From Flavobacteriales bacterium (GTDB lineage Bacteria; Bacteroidota; Bacteroidia; Flavobacteriales; BACL11): 15,534 nt of DNA. A model generated the notes under the pieces. It worked only from the letters and a program-made list of their open reading frames with translations, did no database searches and had not been told where the DNA came from. The first letter of the stretch is position 1. The number at the start of each line of letters is the position of its first letter. The translations under genes and the position numbers were made by a program. Where the stretch lies: NCBI GenBank assembly GCA_002683775.1, contig NYTT01000060.1, positions 1-15,534 on the forward strand. The letters are read 5' to 3'. Positions 7,063 to 14,718 of the stretch are shown here, one piece after another.

Positions 7063-7527
7063 CTAGTAAGATACTTCCCAGTATCCGTCGATCCAATAAA
7101 AACCACCAGGTGAAACCTCCCAAAATCCTGGCACCCAATAATGATTTGGCTTTACTTTGATCCACCTTGCCTTGTGCCAAGTGTAAATGCCAAAAAAGCT
7201 ATTCCATTTCCAAAACCCTGAAGCCCAATAATATCCTGGTCTATTATAATTTGGTCTAGTTTTAACTACTTTAGGTCTATTTGGACGATTTACAACTACT
7301 CGATTTCGATTTTTTTTAACTCTTACTCCGTTTCTATTATAAGAATTGTTTTTGACGACAACTTTCTTATTACGTTTATTTGCACTTCTATTGTTCTTAA
7401 CTACAGCCTTTCTGTTTACTTTATTTGATTTTACATTTTTTTTAACTCTTACTTGAGCATTTGTCGAAAAACATCCGAAGACAAGAAAGGAAAAAATTAG
7501 TGTTATGTTAAAAAATGAATTTTTCAT
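7063..7527 (-). CDS. Secreted, highly basic WXXGXW-repeat protein
   Basis: A 154-residue protein with a Sec signal peptide ending in STNAQ at about 25. A lipobox reading at Cys19 (VFGC) is less likely because of Phe at -2. Residues 26-97 are almost entirely Lys, Arg, Asn and Val, with VRVKKN at 26-31 and 68-73 and VVKNN at 42-46 and 57-61, so the protein should be extremely basic. Residues 99-150 contain four aromatic repeats spaced 14-16 residues apart: YYWASGFW (99-106), degenerate YTWHKARW (115-122), HYWVPGFW (129-136) and FYWIDGYW (143-150). WXXGXW repeats are known in envelope proteins of Bacteroidota and Proteobacteria without a firmly established role. Binding to acidic polymers such as eDNA, polysaccharide or wall is inference. 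It is divergent from the DUF502 gene. Confidence 0.82.
   Translation of the reverse strand: MKNSFFNITLIFSFLVFGCFSTNAQVRVKKNVKSNKVNRKAVVKNNRSANKRNKKVVVKNNSYNRNGVRVKKNRNRVVVNRPNRPKVVKTRPNYNRPGYYWASGFWKWNSFFGIYTWHKARWIKVKPNHYWVPGFWEVSPGGFYWIDGYWEVSY
7309..7327. repeat. Direct repeat copy 1 in the basic WXXGXW gene
   Basis: A 19-bp exact repeat, eight T after A and then AACTCTTACT on the plus strand. It recurs at 7435-7453, 126 bp (42 codons) away in the same frame, and encodes the second VRVKKN motif (residues 68-73). Confidence 0.8.
7435..7453. repeat. Direct repeat copy 2 in the basic WXXGXW gene
   Basis: The exact partner of 7309-7327. It encodes the first VRVKKN motif (residues 26-31), directly after the signal peptide cleavage site. 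The phase-preserving spacing suggests an internal duplication. Confidence 0.8.
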
Positions 7528-7586
7528 GCTTATTATTTTTAGGATTAGTATTTTTATGACTTCAAAATCATTAATAGTATAAAGAT

Positions 7587-8156
7587 ATGAAAAAACTTAT
7601 AAATTATTTTTTACAAGGTCTTCTATTTATTGTACCTATAACGGTAACAGGGGCCTTTGTAGTATGGGCTTTTAATAAAATTGATGGGATTCTACCTCTA
7701 AATTTTCCAGGACTAGGTGTAATTATCATTATTACGTTTATTACATCAGTGGGTTTTTTAGGTTCGTCAATAATCTCTACTCCAATATACTCTTTTTTCC
7801 AGAATCTACTTAAAAAAGCTCCTTTACTAGAGACAATCTATTCATCAGTGAAAGATTTAATGAAAACTTTTGTTGGTAAGAAAAAGGGGTTCAATCAACC
7901 AGTTTTGATAAAACTTTATGAGAATTCCACAATTGAAAGAATTGGTTTCATTACAAATGAAGATCTGAAATCAATTGGAATAAAAAAAGGGAAAGTGTTA
8001 GTATATTTACCTCACTCCTATGCATTCTCTGGACAACTATTTGTAGTAGACCAAAGCTATATTAGCCCTGTAGATTCTCCTTCATCAGAAATAATGAAAC
8101 TCATTGTCTCTGGAGGTGTTACAGATATTAATGATTCATCACAAACAAGCAAATAA
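7587..8156 (+). CDS. DUF502 family inner-membrane protein
   Basis: A 189-residue protein with the DUF502 pattern. Two transmembrane helices at about 8-29 (FLQGLLFIVPITVTGAFVVWAF) and 42-65 are followed by PIYSFFQNLLKKAPLLETIYSSVKDL at 66-91 and a soluble domain at 100-180 with GFITNED (120-126), VLVYLPHSYAFSGQLFVVD (137-155) and SGGVTD (175-180). The family is widespread in bacteria and related to plant LCV-like proteins, but its biochemical role is not established. It is the first gene of an operon, 5 bp ahead of the PNGase F-type gene. The start ATG at 7587 directly precedes the first helix. It is probably cytoplasmic-membrane located with the soluble part on one side. Confidence 0.88.
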   Translation: MKKLINYFLQGLLFIVPITVTGAFVVWAFNKIDGILPLNFPGLGVIIIITFITSVGFLGSSIISTPIYSFFQNLLKKAPLLETIYSSVKDLMKTFVGKKKGFNQPVLIKLYENSTIERIGFITNEDLKSIGIKKGKVLVYLPHSYAFSGQLFVVDQSYISPVDSPSSEIMKLIVSGGVTDINDSSQTSK

Positions 8157-8161
8157 ATAAT

Positions 8162-11100
8162 ATGAAACTAATCTTAAATATTTCTCTCTTTTTACTGTGT
8201 TTATCAACCGCTAAAGCTCAAAGTCCTGGAGACACTATTGTTGTTCAAACGTTTATTCATGATGCATATACTGATGGTAATGGAAATACTACTACATCTT
8301 TATCTTCTCCAAGAGATACTATGGCTTACTTTCCAACTGATACAAACCTAACATTTGAAAAAATAATTATGTCCTATAATATGAGATGTAAAGATAATAA
8401 CAACAATAATCCAGGTGGGACATCAAGAGTAGGATGTGGCGCTTATGATTATAGCTGTCAAACATATGTTCATGATTCAACAAGAATTGATTCAATTTTA
8501 TCAATTCAAGCTAGCCATTCCATTTCTTCTTTTAACGGAACTCTCTATAATTATTCAGTAAATCCAGTTTATAATTACTATCAATATCAGCAACAGATTT
8601 CAGTTATTAATTCAATTATTTCTGAGGATTCTACTAATATTGGTAATGGTAATGACTCTCTTAACTTTGTAATTTCAACTGATAAAAATGCACATAAAGC
8701 ACAATTCTTATATACTGCAAATGAGTTAAATGCACAGGGATTGTTAAATGATACTATTAAGGCTATTTCCTTAAACATACTTAGTGGAAATGAATCTGCT
8801 AATTTCTTATCTATCAAACTAAAGCTAACTTCAGACAGTATTATTTCTAGCTATGCTCCTCACGTAAATGGATTTACAGAAGTATATAATTCCAATACTC
8901 AACTAACACATGGAATTAATCGGTTTCAATTCGTTAATGATTTTGTCTGGGATTCTGTCTCGAATATTATTGTTGAGTATTCGATTACTAACTCTACATC
9001 AGGAGGGGGGACAATGATTGCTGGAGAACAAGAAAATAGTATTGTTGGTATATTTTCAAGTGATGCCAATCATATTACTGTTAGTTCCGCTCAAAATATT
9101 GATTTACCTACTACATCCATGAATAATATTTCTAACGAGGTTACAGTTTCATTTTGGATTAATGGTAATGCTGATGTATTGCCACAAAATACTACAATAA
9201 TTGAAGGGTATGATGCAAGTAATCAAAGAACACTAAATATTCACTTTCCATGGAGCAATGGTAGAATGTATTGGGATTGTGGAAATAGTGGAACATCATC
9301 TTATGATAGAATTGACAAAGCAGCAACACTAAGTGAATACACAAATGATTGGAGCCATTGGGCATTTACAAAAAATGCAATAACAGGAGATCAAAAAATT
9401 TATAGAAACGGTATTCTTTGGCATTCAGGAACAGGTAATAATAGAACAGTTGATATTGCAACATTAAAGCTTGCTAGCAACGGAGGTGGCAATAGTTATT
9501 TTTGGGACGGACATATTAGAGAACTTAGAATATTTGACAAAGAACTTTCAGCGACTACAATTAGTGATTGGATGAATACTCGAGTTAATGCTTTGCATCC
9601 TGACTATACTAATTTAGTAGCTCACTACCCATTTAATGAAGGTGTGGGCATAACTTCTTTAGACAATTCAAGTAATCAACAAATTGCATCTTTAAATGGA
9701 AATGTAAATTGGAATTATATTAGAGGAGATATGCTTACTAACTTCTTTATTGAAACAAATTACCGACCAAATATTATTTTTTATCAAGGACAATACTCTG
9801 TAAATATTACTACCTCTACAGTTTTAGATTCATTAATTGCTACTCCAAATACTGTTACTGAATATTCTATTTTTAGCAATCCTGGAACATTGCAAAATGA
9901 TAGTATTGTTAGCGTCTCAACAAACAATTATTGGGAATCTCTATCTTATCTATTTGATGCTAACGGTAATATTTTATCAGTAGATACTACAAATATTGAT
10001 GGGGTAATTAATATTTCACAAATGTATTATTATAAAAGATATCCAATGGCATTTCAGATAATGTCTTTTGTAACTCCATATGGACTTGGGCTAGATTTTG
10101 GTGCTGAAGGCAAGAGCTGGTATTTTGATGTAACTGATTATACACCGATTTTAAAAGGAAATAAAAGGATTACGATGAGTGGCGGTGGTCAGTGGCAGGA
10201 AGATATTGACATAAAATTTCTATTTATAGTTGGAACTCCAAGTAGAGATGTTATTGATATGCAACAAATATGGAGGCCTCAATACAAAAATTATAATGCA
10301 ATTATGGCAGATGATATCTTTGAGCCAAGAGATGTTTTATTAAACCCTGATGCAACAGCTTATAAATTAAGAACAATAATCACTGGCCATGGCCAAGAAG
10401 GCGAATTTATTCCTCAGAATCACTATATTAATATCGATGGTGGGAATCAAGAATATCTTTGGTCTGTTTGGACAGAGTGTGCAGAAAATCCTGTCTACCC
10501 TCAAGGTGGGACTTGGATATATGACAGAGCGGGCTGGTGTCCTGGTCAAGCCTCAGATCTAATAGAAAATGAGATAACATCTTTAGTAAGTCCAGGTCAA
10601 ATTCATTCAATTGACTACGGAGTAACAAGTGCTACAGGTACTTCAAATTATTGGGTAAGCAACCAATTGGTAAGCTATAAAAATCCAAATCATAGTATTG
10701 ACGCTGCTGTAGTTGAAATTTTATCTCCAACAAATAAAATTAAGTACTTAAGAAAAAATCCGCTTTGTTCTAAACCTAAGATTGTAATACAAAATACAGG
10801 ATCAACAACATTAACATCATTACAGATTGATTATTGGATAAATAATAATAGCATACATGAAACATTTATTTGGACTGGAAATCTTGAGTTTTTAGAAAAA
10901 GAAGTAGTAGCACTTCCTGACCCTAATTCACTTTGGAATAACCTAACACCAGGTGAAAATACATTTAATGTGCATATTATATCTCCAAATAATTCATCTG
11001 ATGAATATTTTTTCAATAATAGTATAAATTCAAAATTTGAATCTGCACCTGTATATCCGCCTACATTCTCACTATGGTTTCAAACAAATAGTGGTGTTAT

Positions 11101-11650
11101 AAATACATTAAGTCAGGTATCAGAATCATCCTGGGAGTTTATTGATAATAATGGAGCGCAAATGTATAGCAGTGGAGATCTTATCGCTAACACACAATAC
11201 AGAGACACCTTAATATTTGATGAAGGGTGCTATATATTTAAGGTGACGGATACAGATGATGACGGAATTGATTTTTGGGCTAACAATGACGGTGGTGGAA
11301 TGGCACGATTTAGAGAAATAGGAGCTAGTTGGATTAAATCATTTGAAGGAGATTTTGGAAGATCAATTCATCATGAATTTAGAATTGAAAATACTCTTTC
11401 AAATACTAATATAGATAAAAAAAATATTACTGTTTTCCCTAATCCAACTTCAGATTATATTTTTATTTATGGTAATTTGAAAAATTCATCTGAAATTCAT
11501 TTAACTAATAATATTGGAAAAATTGTAAAGACGGTAGATGTAAATAAAGACCATTCAACTCAAAAAATTGATCTTTCCAAACTATCAAAAGGCATCTATG
11601 TGCTGTCAATTGACAATGAGCAATTAATTAAAAAAATAGTGATTCATTAA
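8162..11650 (+). CDS. T9SS-exported PNGase F-type protein with LamG insertion
   Basis: A 1162-residue exported multidomain protein. The signal peptide is 1-20 (...STAKAQ). Residues 25-110 match the start of the PNGase F N-terminal domain, with KIIMSYNMRC (67-76) and GCGAYD (91-96); Asp96 aligns with catalytic Asp60. About 165-280 is a beta-rich segment of a kind recurring in T9SS proteins, and 300-520 is LamG-like (VSFWING 329-335, WSHWAFTKN 397-405, IRELRIFDKELS 452-463). The PNGase F fold resumes at about 625 (FVTPYG, FDVTDYTPILKGN). Its C-terminal domain has LRTIITGHGQEGEF (736-749, Glu748 aligning with Glu206), CAENP and WIYDRAGWCPG (785-795). A CARDB-like region (845-960), an Asp-rich segment with TDTDDDGIDFW (1029-1039) and a type A sorting domain (1085-1162, VFPNPTSDY, KGIYVLSI) follow. 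The expected role is removing N-glycans from glycoproteins, outside the cell or at its surface. No residue matches PNGase F Glu118, so activity is uncertain. Confidence 0.88.
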   Translation: MKLILNISLFLLCLSTAKAQSPGDTIVVQTFIHDAYTDGNGNTTTSLSSPRDTMAYFPTDTNLTFEKIIMSYNMRCKDNNNNNPGGTSRVGCGAYDYSCQTYVHDSTRIDSILSIQASHSISSFNGTLYNYSVNPVYNYYQYQQQISVINSIISEDSTNIGNGNDSLNFVISTDKNAHKAQFLYTANELNAQGLLNDTIKAISLNILSGNESANFLSIKLKLTSDSIISSYAPHVNGFTEVYNSNTQLTHGINRFQFVNDFVWDSVSNIIVEYSITNSTSGGGTMIAGEQENSIVGIFSSDANHITVSSAQNIDLPTTSMNNISNEVTVSFWINGNADVLPQNTTIIEGYDASNQRTLNIHFPWSNGRMYWDCGNSGTSSYDRIDKAATLSEYTNDWSHWAFTKNAITGDQKIYRNGILWHSGTGNNRTVDIATLKLASNGGGNSYFWDGHIRELRIFDKELSATTISDWMNTRVNALHPDYTNLVAHYPFNEGVGITSLDNSSNQQIASLNGNVNWNYIRGDMLTNFFIETNYRPNIIFYQGQYSVNITTSTVLDSLIATPNTVTEYSIFSNPGTLQNDSIVSVSTNNYWESLSYLFDANGNILSVDTTNIDGVINISQMYYYKRYPMAFQIMSFVTPYGLGLDFGAEGKSWYFDVTDYTPILKGNKRITMSGGGQWQEDIDIKFLFIVGTPSRDVIDMQQIWRPQYKNYNAIMADDIFEPRDVLLNPDATAYKLRTIITGHGQEGEFIPQNHYINIDGGNQEYLWSVWTECAENPVYPQGGTWIYDRAGWCPGQASDLIENEITSLVSPGQIHSIDYGVTSATGTSNYWVSNQLVSYKNPNHSIDAAVVEILSPTNKIKYLRKNPLCSKPKIVIQNTGSTTLTSLQIDYWINNNSIHETFIWTGNLEFLEKEVVALPDPNSLWNNLTPGENTFNVHIISPNNSSDEYFFNNSINSKFESAPVYPPTFSLWFQTNSGVINTLSQVSESSWEFIDNNGAQMYSSGDLIANTQYRDTLIFDEGCYIFKVTDTDDDGIDFWANNDGGGMARFREIGASWIKSFEGDFGRSIHHEFRIENTLSNTNIDKKNITVFPNPTSDYIFIYGNLKNSSEIHLTNNIGKIVKTVDVNKDHSTQKIDLSKLSKGIYVLSIDNEQLIKKIVIH

Positions 11651-13567
11651 ATGAAATATTGTAACTCTTTAAATAAATATTCTAGATTCAAGACAAGGGA
11701 AGTGAAAGTTGGGAATATCACCGTTGGAGGTAATCAACCTATACGAATTCAGTCAATGACTACCACAAATACAATGGATACCATCGAAACTGTAGAAGAA
11801 TCCATTAGAATGATAAAAGCTGGATGTGAGCTTGTTAGAATCACAGCACCAAGTAAAAAGGAGGCTCATAATCTTCAGAATATAAAAGATGAATTAAAAA
11901 AAAGAGGTTATAACACCCCCTTAATTGCAGATATACATTACACGCCAAACGCTGCAGAGATTGCAGCAAAGATAGTTGAGAAAGTAAGAGTAAACCCAGG
12001 TAATTATGCTGACAAAAAAAAGTTTGAAAATATTACATATACTGATGAAAGTTATGATGCGGAAATTGTTAGAATTAAAGAAAAATTTCTACCACTAGTA
12101 AAAATATGTAAGACGCATGGAACAGCTATGAGGATTGGAACAAATCATGGGTCTTTGTCAGATCGGATTTTAAGTAGGTATGGAGATACTCCAAAGGGAA
12201 TGGTAGAATCAGCAATGGAGTTTTTACGAATATGTAGAGAAGAAGATTATCATAATATCATTCTTTCTATGAAAGCTTCAAATACAAGAGTTATGGTTCA
12301 AGCTTATCGTCTTTTAGTCGCTGAAATGATAAAAGAGAAAATGAACTATCCCTTGCACTTAGGAGTGACAGAGGCAGGGGAAGGAGAAGATGGTAGAATT
12401 AAATCAGCTGTTGGAATAGGAACTTTACTAGCAGATGGAATTGGAGATACTATAAGAGTCTCACTTACAGAAGCTCCAGAACATGAAATTCCAGTTGCAG
12501 AAAAACTACTTAATCATTTTAAAGGAATTGAGAGTCATGAAGATATTAATACTATTATCAAAAACCCTCTAGATTCTTTTAAATATAGCAGGAGAAAAAC
12601 AAATGAAGTCTTGAATATAGGTGGTGGAAACGCTCCTATAGTTATGGCAGATTTCTGTTTAAAAGAAAAAATTTCAGCTGCATCTTTCTTTGGTATAGGA
12701 TCAAATTATTCTATTCCTTTAGATAAATGGCATATTAATGATTTAGCAGCAGATTATGTTTTTGTTGGAAATCATGATCTTGATTTTGAGGTACCTGGAA
12801 CACTTGGTGTTATATATAATTACAAAAAATGGAAAATACATAAAAAAGGATTCCCGTTACTAACAGTAAATGACTACTTGGATAATGATGAAATTTCTAA
12901 TAAGTTAAATTTTATTTATATATGCTTAGAAGATTTAAATGAAGAACTCTTGCAAAAAGTCAAGATCGATAAAACAGCTGTTTTTTTAATTGATACCTAT
13001 AATAAAAATGGACTTGCTGAGCAAAGAACGCTTTTCACGCAGCTTATGATAAAAGACATACGTACTCCTGTAGTCATTGGTAGAGCTTATGCTAATTTAT
13101 CTCAAGAGCAACTACAACTATCAGCAAGTTCAGACCTTGGTGGTCTTCTTCTAGATGGACTAGGTGATGGTATCTTTATTGCTGCGGAGAATTGCGGTTC
13201 TTATCAATCTATAAACTCACTAGCTTTTGGTATACTGCAAGCTAGTAGAACACGCATATCAAAAACGGAATATATCTCATGTCCATCTTGCGGAAGAACA
13301 CTTTTTGACTTACAAGAAACAACTGCTAAAATTCGTAAAGAAACTGATCATTTAAAAGGTGTAAAGATTGGTATTATGGGCTGTATTGTTAACGGCCCTG
13401 GAGAAATGGCTGATGCAGATTACGGATACGTTGGTACAGGCAAAGGAAAGATCACTTTATACAAAGAACAAGATGTAGTAGAAAAAAACATAGCTGAAGA
13501 TAAAGCTGTTGCCTCTTTAATTAATTTAATAAAAAAACATGGTGATTGGGTGGAAAAATCTAATTAA
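11651..13567 (+). CDS. ispG: 4-hydroxy-3-methylbut-2-en-1-yl diphosphate synthase IspG, long three-domain form
   Basis: A 638-residue cytoplasmic [4Fe-4S] enzyme of the MEP isoprenoid pathway that reduces methylerythritol cyclodiphosphate to HMBPP, using electrons from ferredoxin or flavodoxin. The TIM barrel spans about 15-290, with QPIRIQSMTTTNTMDT (29-44), LIADIHYTP (91-99), VRVNPGN (112-118) and LGVTEAGEGEDGRIKSA (237-253). The central insertion, about 300-510, is the extra domain of Bacteroidota, Chlamydiae and plants; E. coli IspG is about 370 residues and lacks it. The cluster domain is about 520-630, with CPSCGRT (Cys544, Cys547) and GCIVNGPGE (Cys578, Glu585), so all cluster ligands are present. 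The ATG immediately follows the stop codon of the PNGase F-type gene (TAAATG), implying co-transcription and possibly coupled translation. Its 3' end overlaps convergent purT by 8 bp. Confidence 0.97.
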   Translation: MKYCNSLNKYSRFKTREVKVGNITVGGNQPIRIQSMTTTNTMDTIETVEESIRMIKAGCELVRITAPSKKEAHNLQNIKDELKKRGYNTPLIADIHYTPNAAEIAAKIVEKVRVNPGNYADKKKFENITYTDESYDAEIVRIKEKFLPLVKICKTHGTAMRIGTNHGSLSDRILSRYGDTPKGMVESAMEFLRICREEDYHNIILSMKASNTRVMVQAYRLLVAEMIKEKMNYPLHLGVTEAGEGEDGRIKSAVGIGTLLADGIGDTIRVSLTEAPEHEIPVAEKLLNHFKGIESHEDINTIIKNPLDSFKYSRRKTNEVLNIGGGNAPIVMADFCLKEKISAASFFGIGSNYSIPLDKWHINDLAADYVFVGNHDLDFEVPGTLGVIYNYKKWKIHKKGFPLLTVNDYLDNDEISNKLNFIYICLEDLNEELLQKVKIDKTAVFLIDTYNKNGLAEQRTLFTQLMIKDIRTPVVIGRAYANLSQEQLQLSASSDLGGLLLDGLGDGIFIAAENCGSYQSINSLAFGILQASRTRISKTEYISCPSCGRTLFDLQETTAKIRKETDHLKGVKIGIMGCIVNGPGEMADADYGYVGTGKGKITLYKEQDVVEKNIAEDKAVASLINLIKKHGDWVEKSN

Positions 13568-14717
13568 TCTTAATTTTACTTGCGACTTCTTTAGCTCTAT
13601 CAACTAATATTTTTGTATCCATATTCCCATATGCAAGTGCAACTCCCATTCTTCTGTAAATTTTAGTTGCAGGCTTACCAAACAGCTTGAAATCTGTATT
13701 GATAAAATTTGCTGCTAAATCAAGACCTGATATATTTGGTTGTTTATCGCTTTCATCACTAGAAAGAATAACAGCTGATGCGCCGTTTCTAATAAGAGAA
13801 ATATCTAAAACTGGAAGACCTAATATAGCACGTGCATGTAGCTCAAATTCTGAAAAATTCTGAGTTCCAGCTAGAGTAACCATGCCTGTGTCATGTGGCC
13901 TTGGAGAGAGTTCTGAAAAGTAAACTCCTGATTTGGAGATAAAAAATTCTACCCCCCAAATTCCACTTCCTCCAAGTGATTTGGTAATTTTTTTTGCCAT
14001 TTCTTGGGCTATTTTTAAATCTGTAGCATTCATATCTATCGGTTGCCAACTCTCCTGATAATCACCTCTTTCTTGCCTATGACCAATAGCTGGACAAAAC
14101 AGTGTGTTTCCGTTATTTTGAGTTAATGTAAGTAATGTTATTTCAAAGTCAAAATCAATGTATGCTTCAACAATTACCTCAACTAAATCTCCTCTTGAAC
14201 CTGAAATAGCTATTTCCCAAGCATGGATTATATCTTCTTCCTTCTTAATAATAGACTGTCCTTTACCGGAGCTTGACATTAAAGGCTTTACAACACAAGG
14301 CATTCCTATTTGATGAACACCTTCTTTTAACTGTTCATAGGATTTTGCGTATATATATTGTGCAGTTTGAATCTCTAAATCAATTGCAGCTAAATCTCTT
14401 ATTGCCTTTCGATTCATTGTGAAATTTGCAGCTTTGGCTGAAGGGATAACGGTTATACCTGATTTTTCATAATCATAAAACCTTTCTGTTCTAATGCTCT
14501 CGATTTCAGGAACTATAAAGTCAGGTTTATGCTTGTCAACAATTTTATCTAACTCCTTTCCGTCTAACATGTTAATCACTTCAAATTCATGAGCTACTTG
14601 CATAGCCGGAGCATTTTTATAGCTATCAACAGCAATAATATATTGACCTAATCTTTGCAATGCAATTACTACTTCTTTACCTAACTCTCCCGATCCTAAT
14701 AAAAGAATTTTTTTCAT
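13560..14717 (-). CDS. purT: Formate-dependent GAR transformylase PurT
   Basis: A 385-residue cytoplasmic ATP-grasp enzyme that converts glycinamide ribonucleotide, formate and ATP to formyl-GAR in purine synthesis, a folate-independent alternative to PurN. Residues 1-30 form the N-terminal nucleotide-like fold (ILLLGSGELGKEVVIALQRLG), with VPEIESIRTE at 69-78. The ATP-grasp loop is VVKPLMSSSGKGQS at 142-155. CPAIGHRQERGDYQESWQP (208-226) and WGVEFFI (254-260) to FSELSPRPHDTGMVTL (267-282) carry the substrate and metal-binding residues. RRMGVALAYG is near the C-terminus. The length is close to E. coli PurT (392). It starts 1 nt after the nucleotidyltransferase stop codon, so the two are co-transcribed. 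Its stop codon lies inside the 3' end of convergent ispG. Confidence 0.96.
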   Translation of the reverse strand: MKKILLLGSGELGKEVVIALQRLGQYIIAVDSYKNAPAMQVAHEFEVINMLDGKELDKIVDKHKPDFIVPEIESIRTERFYDYEKSGITVIPSAKAANFTMNRKAIRDLAAIDLEIQTAQYIYAKSYEQLKEGVHQIGMPCVVKPLMSSSGKGQSIIKKEEDIIHAWEIAISGSRGDLVEVIVEAYIDFDFEITLLTLTQNNGNTLFCPAIGHRQERGDYQESWQPIDMNATDLKIAQEMAKKITKSLGGSGIWGVEFFISKSGVYFSELSPRPHDTGMVTLAGTQNFSEFELHARAILGLPVLDISLIRNGASAVILSSDESDKQPNISGLDLAANFINTDFKLFGKPATKIYRRMGVALAYGNMDTKILVDRAKEVASKIKIN

Positions 14718-14718
14718 C

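Noticed and set aside
8393..8410. Run of five Asn codons in the PNGase F-type gene as a microsatellite
   Set aside because: The codons mix AAT and AAC, so it is not a pure trinucleotide repeat and is unlikely to be a slippage switch.
10367..11016. Short antisense frames inside the PNGase F-type gene
   Set aside because: The sense strand carries unmistakable PNGase F motifs throughout. The antisense peptides have no recognisable features.
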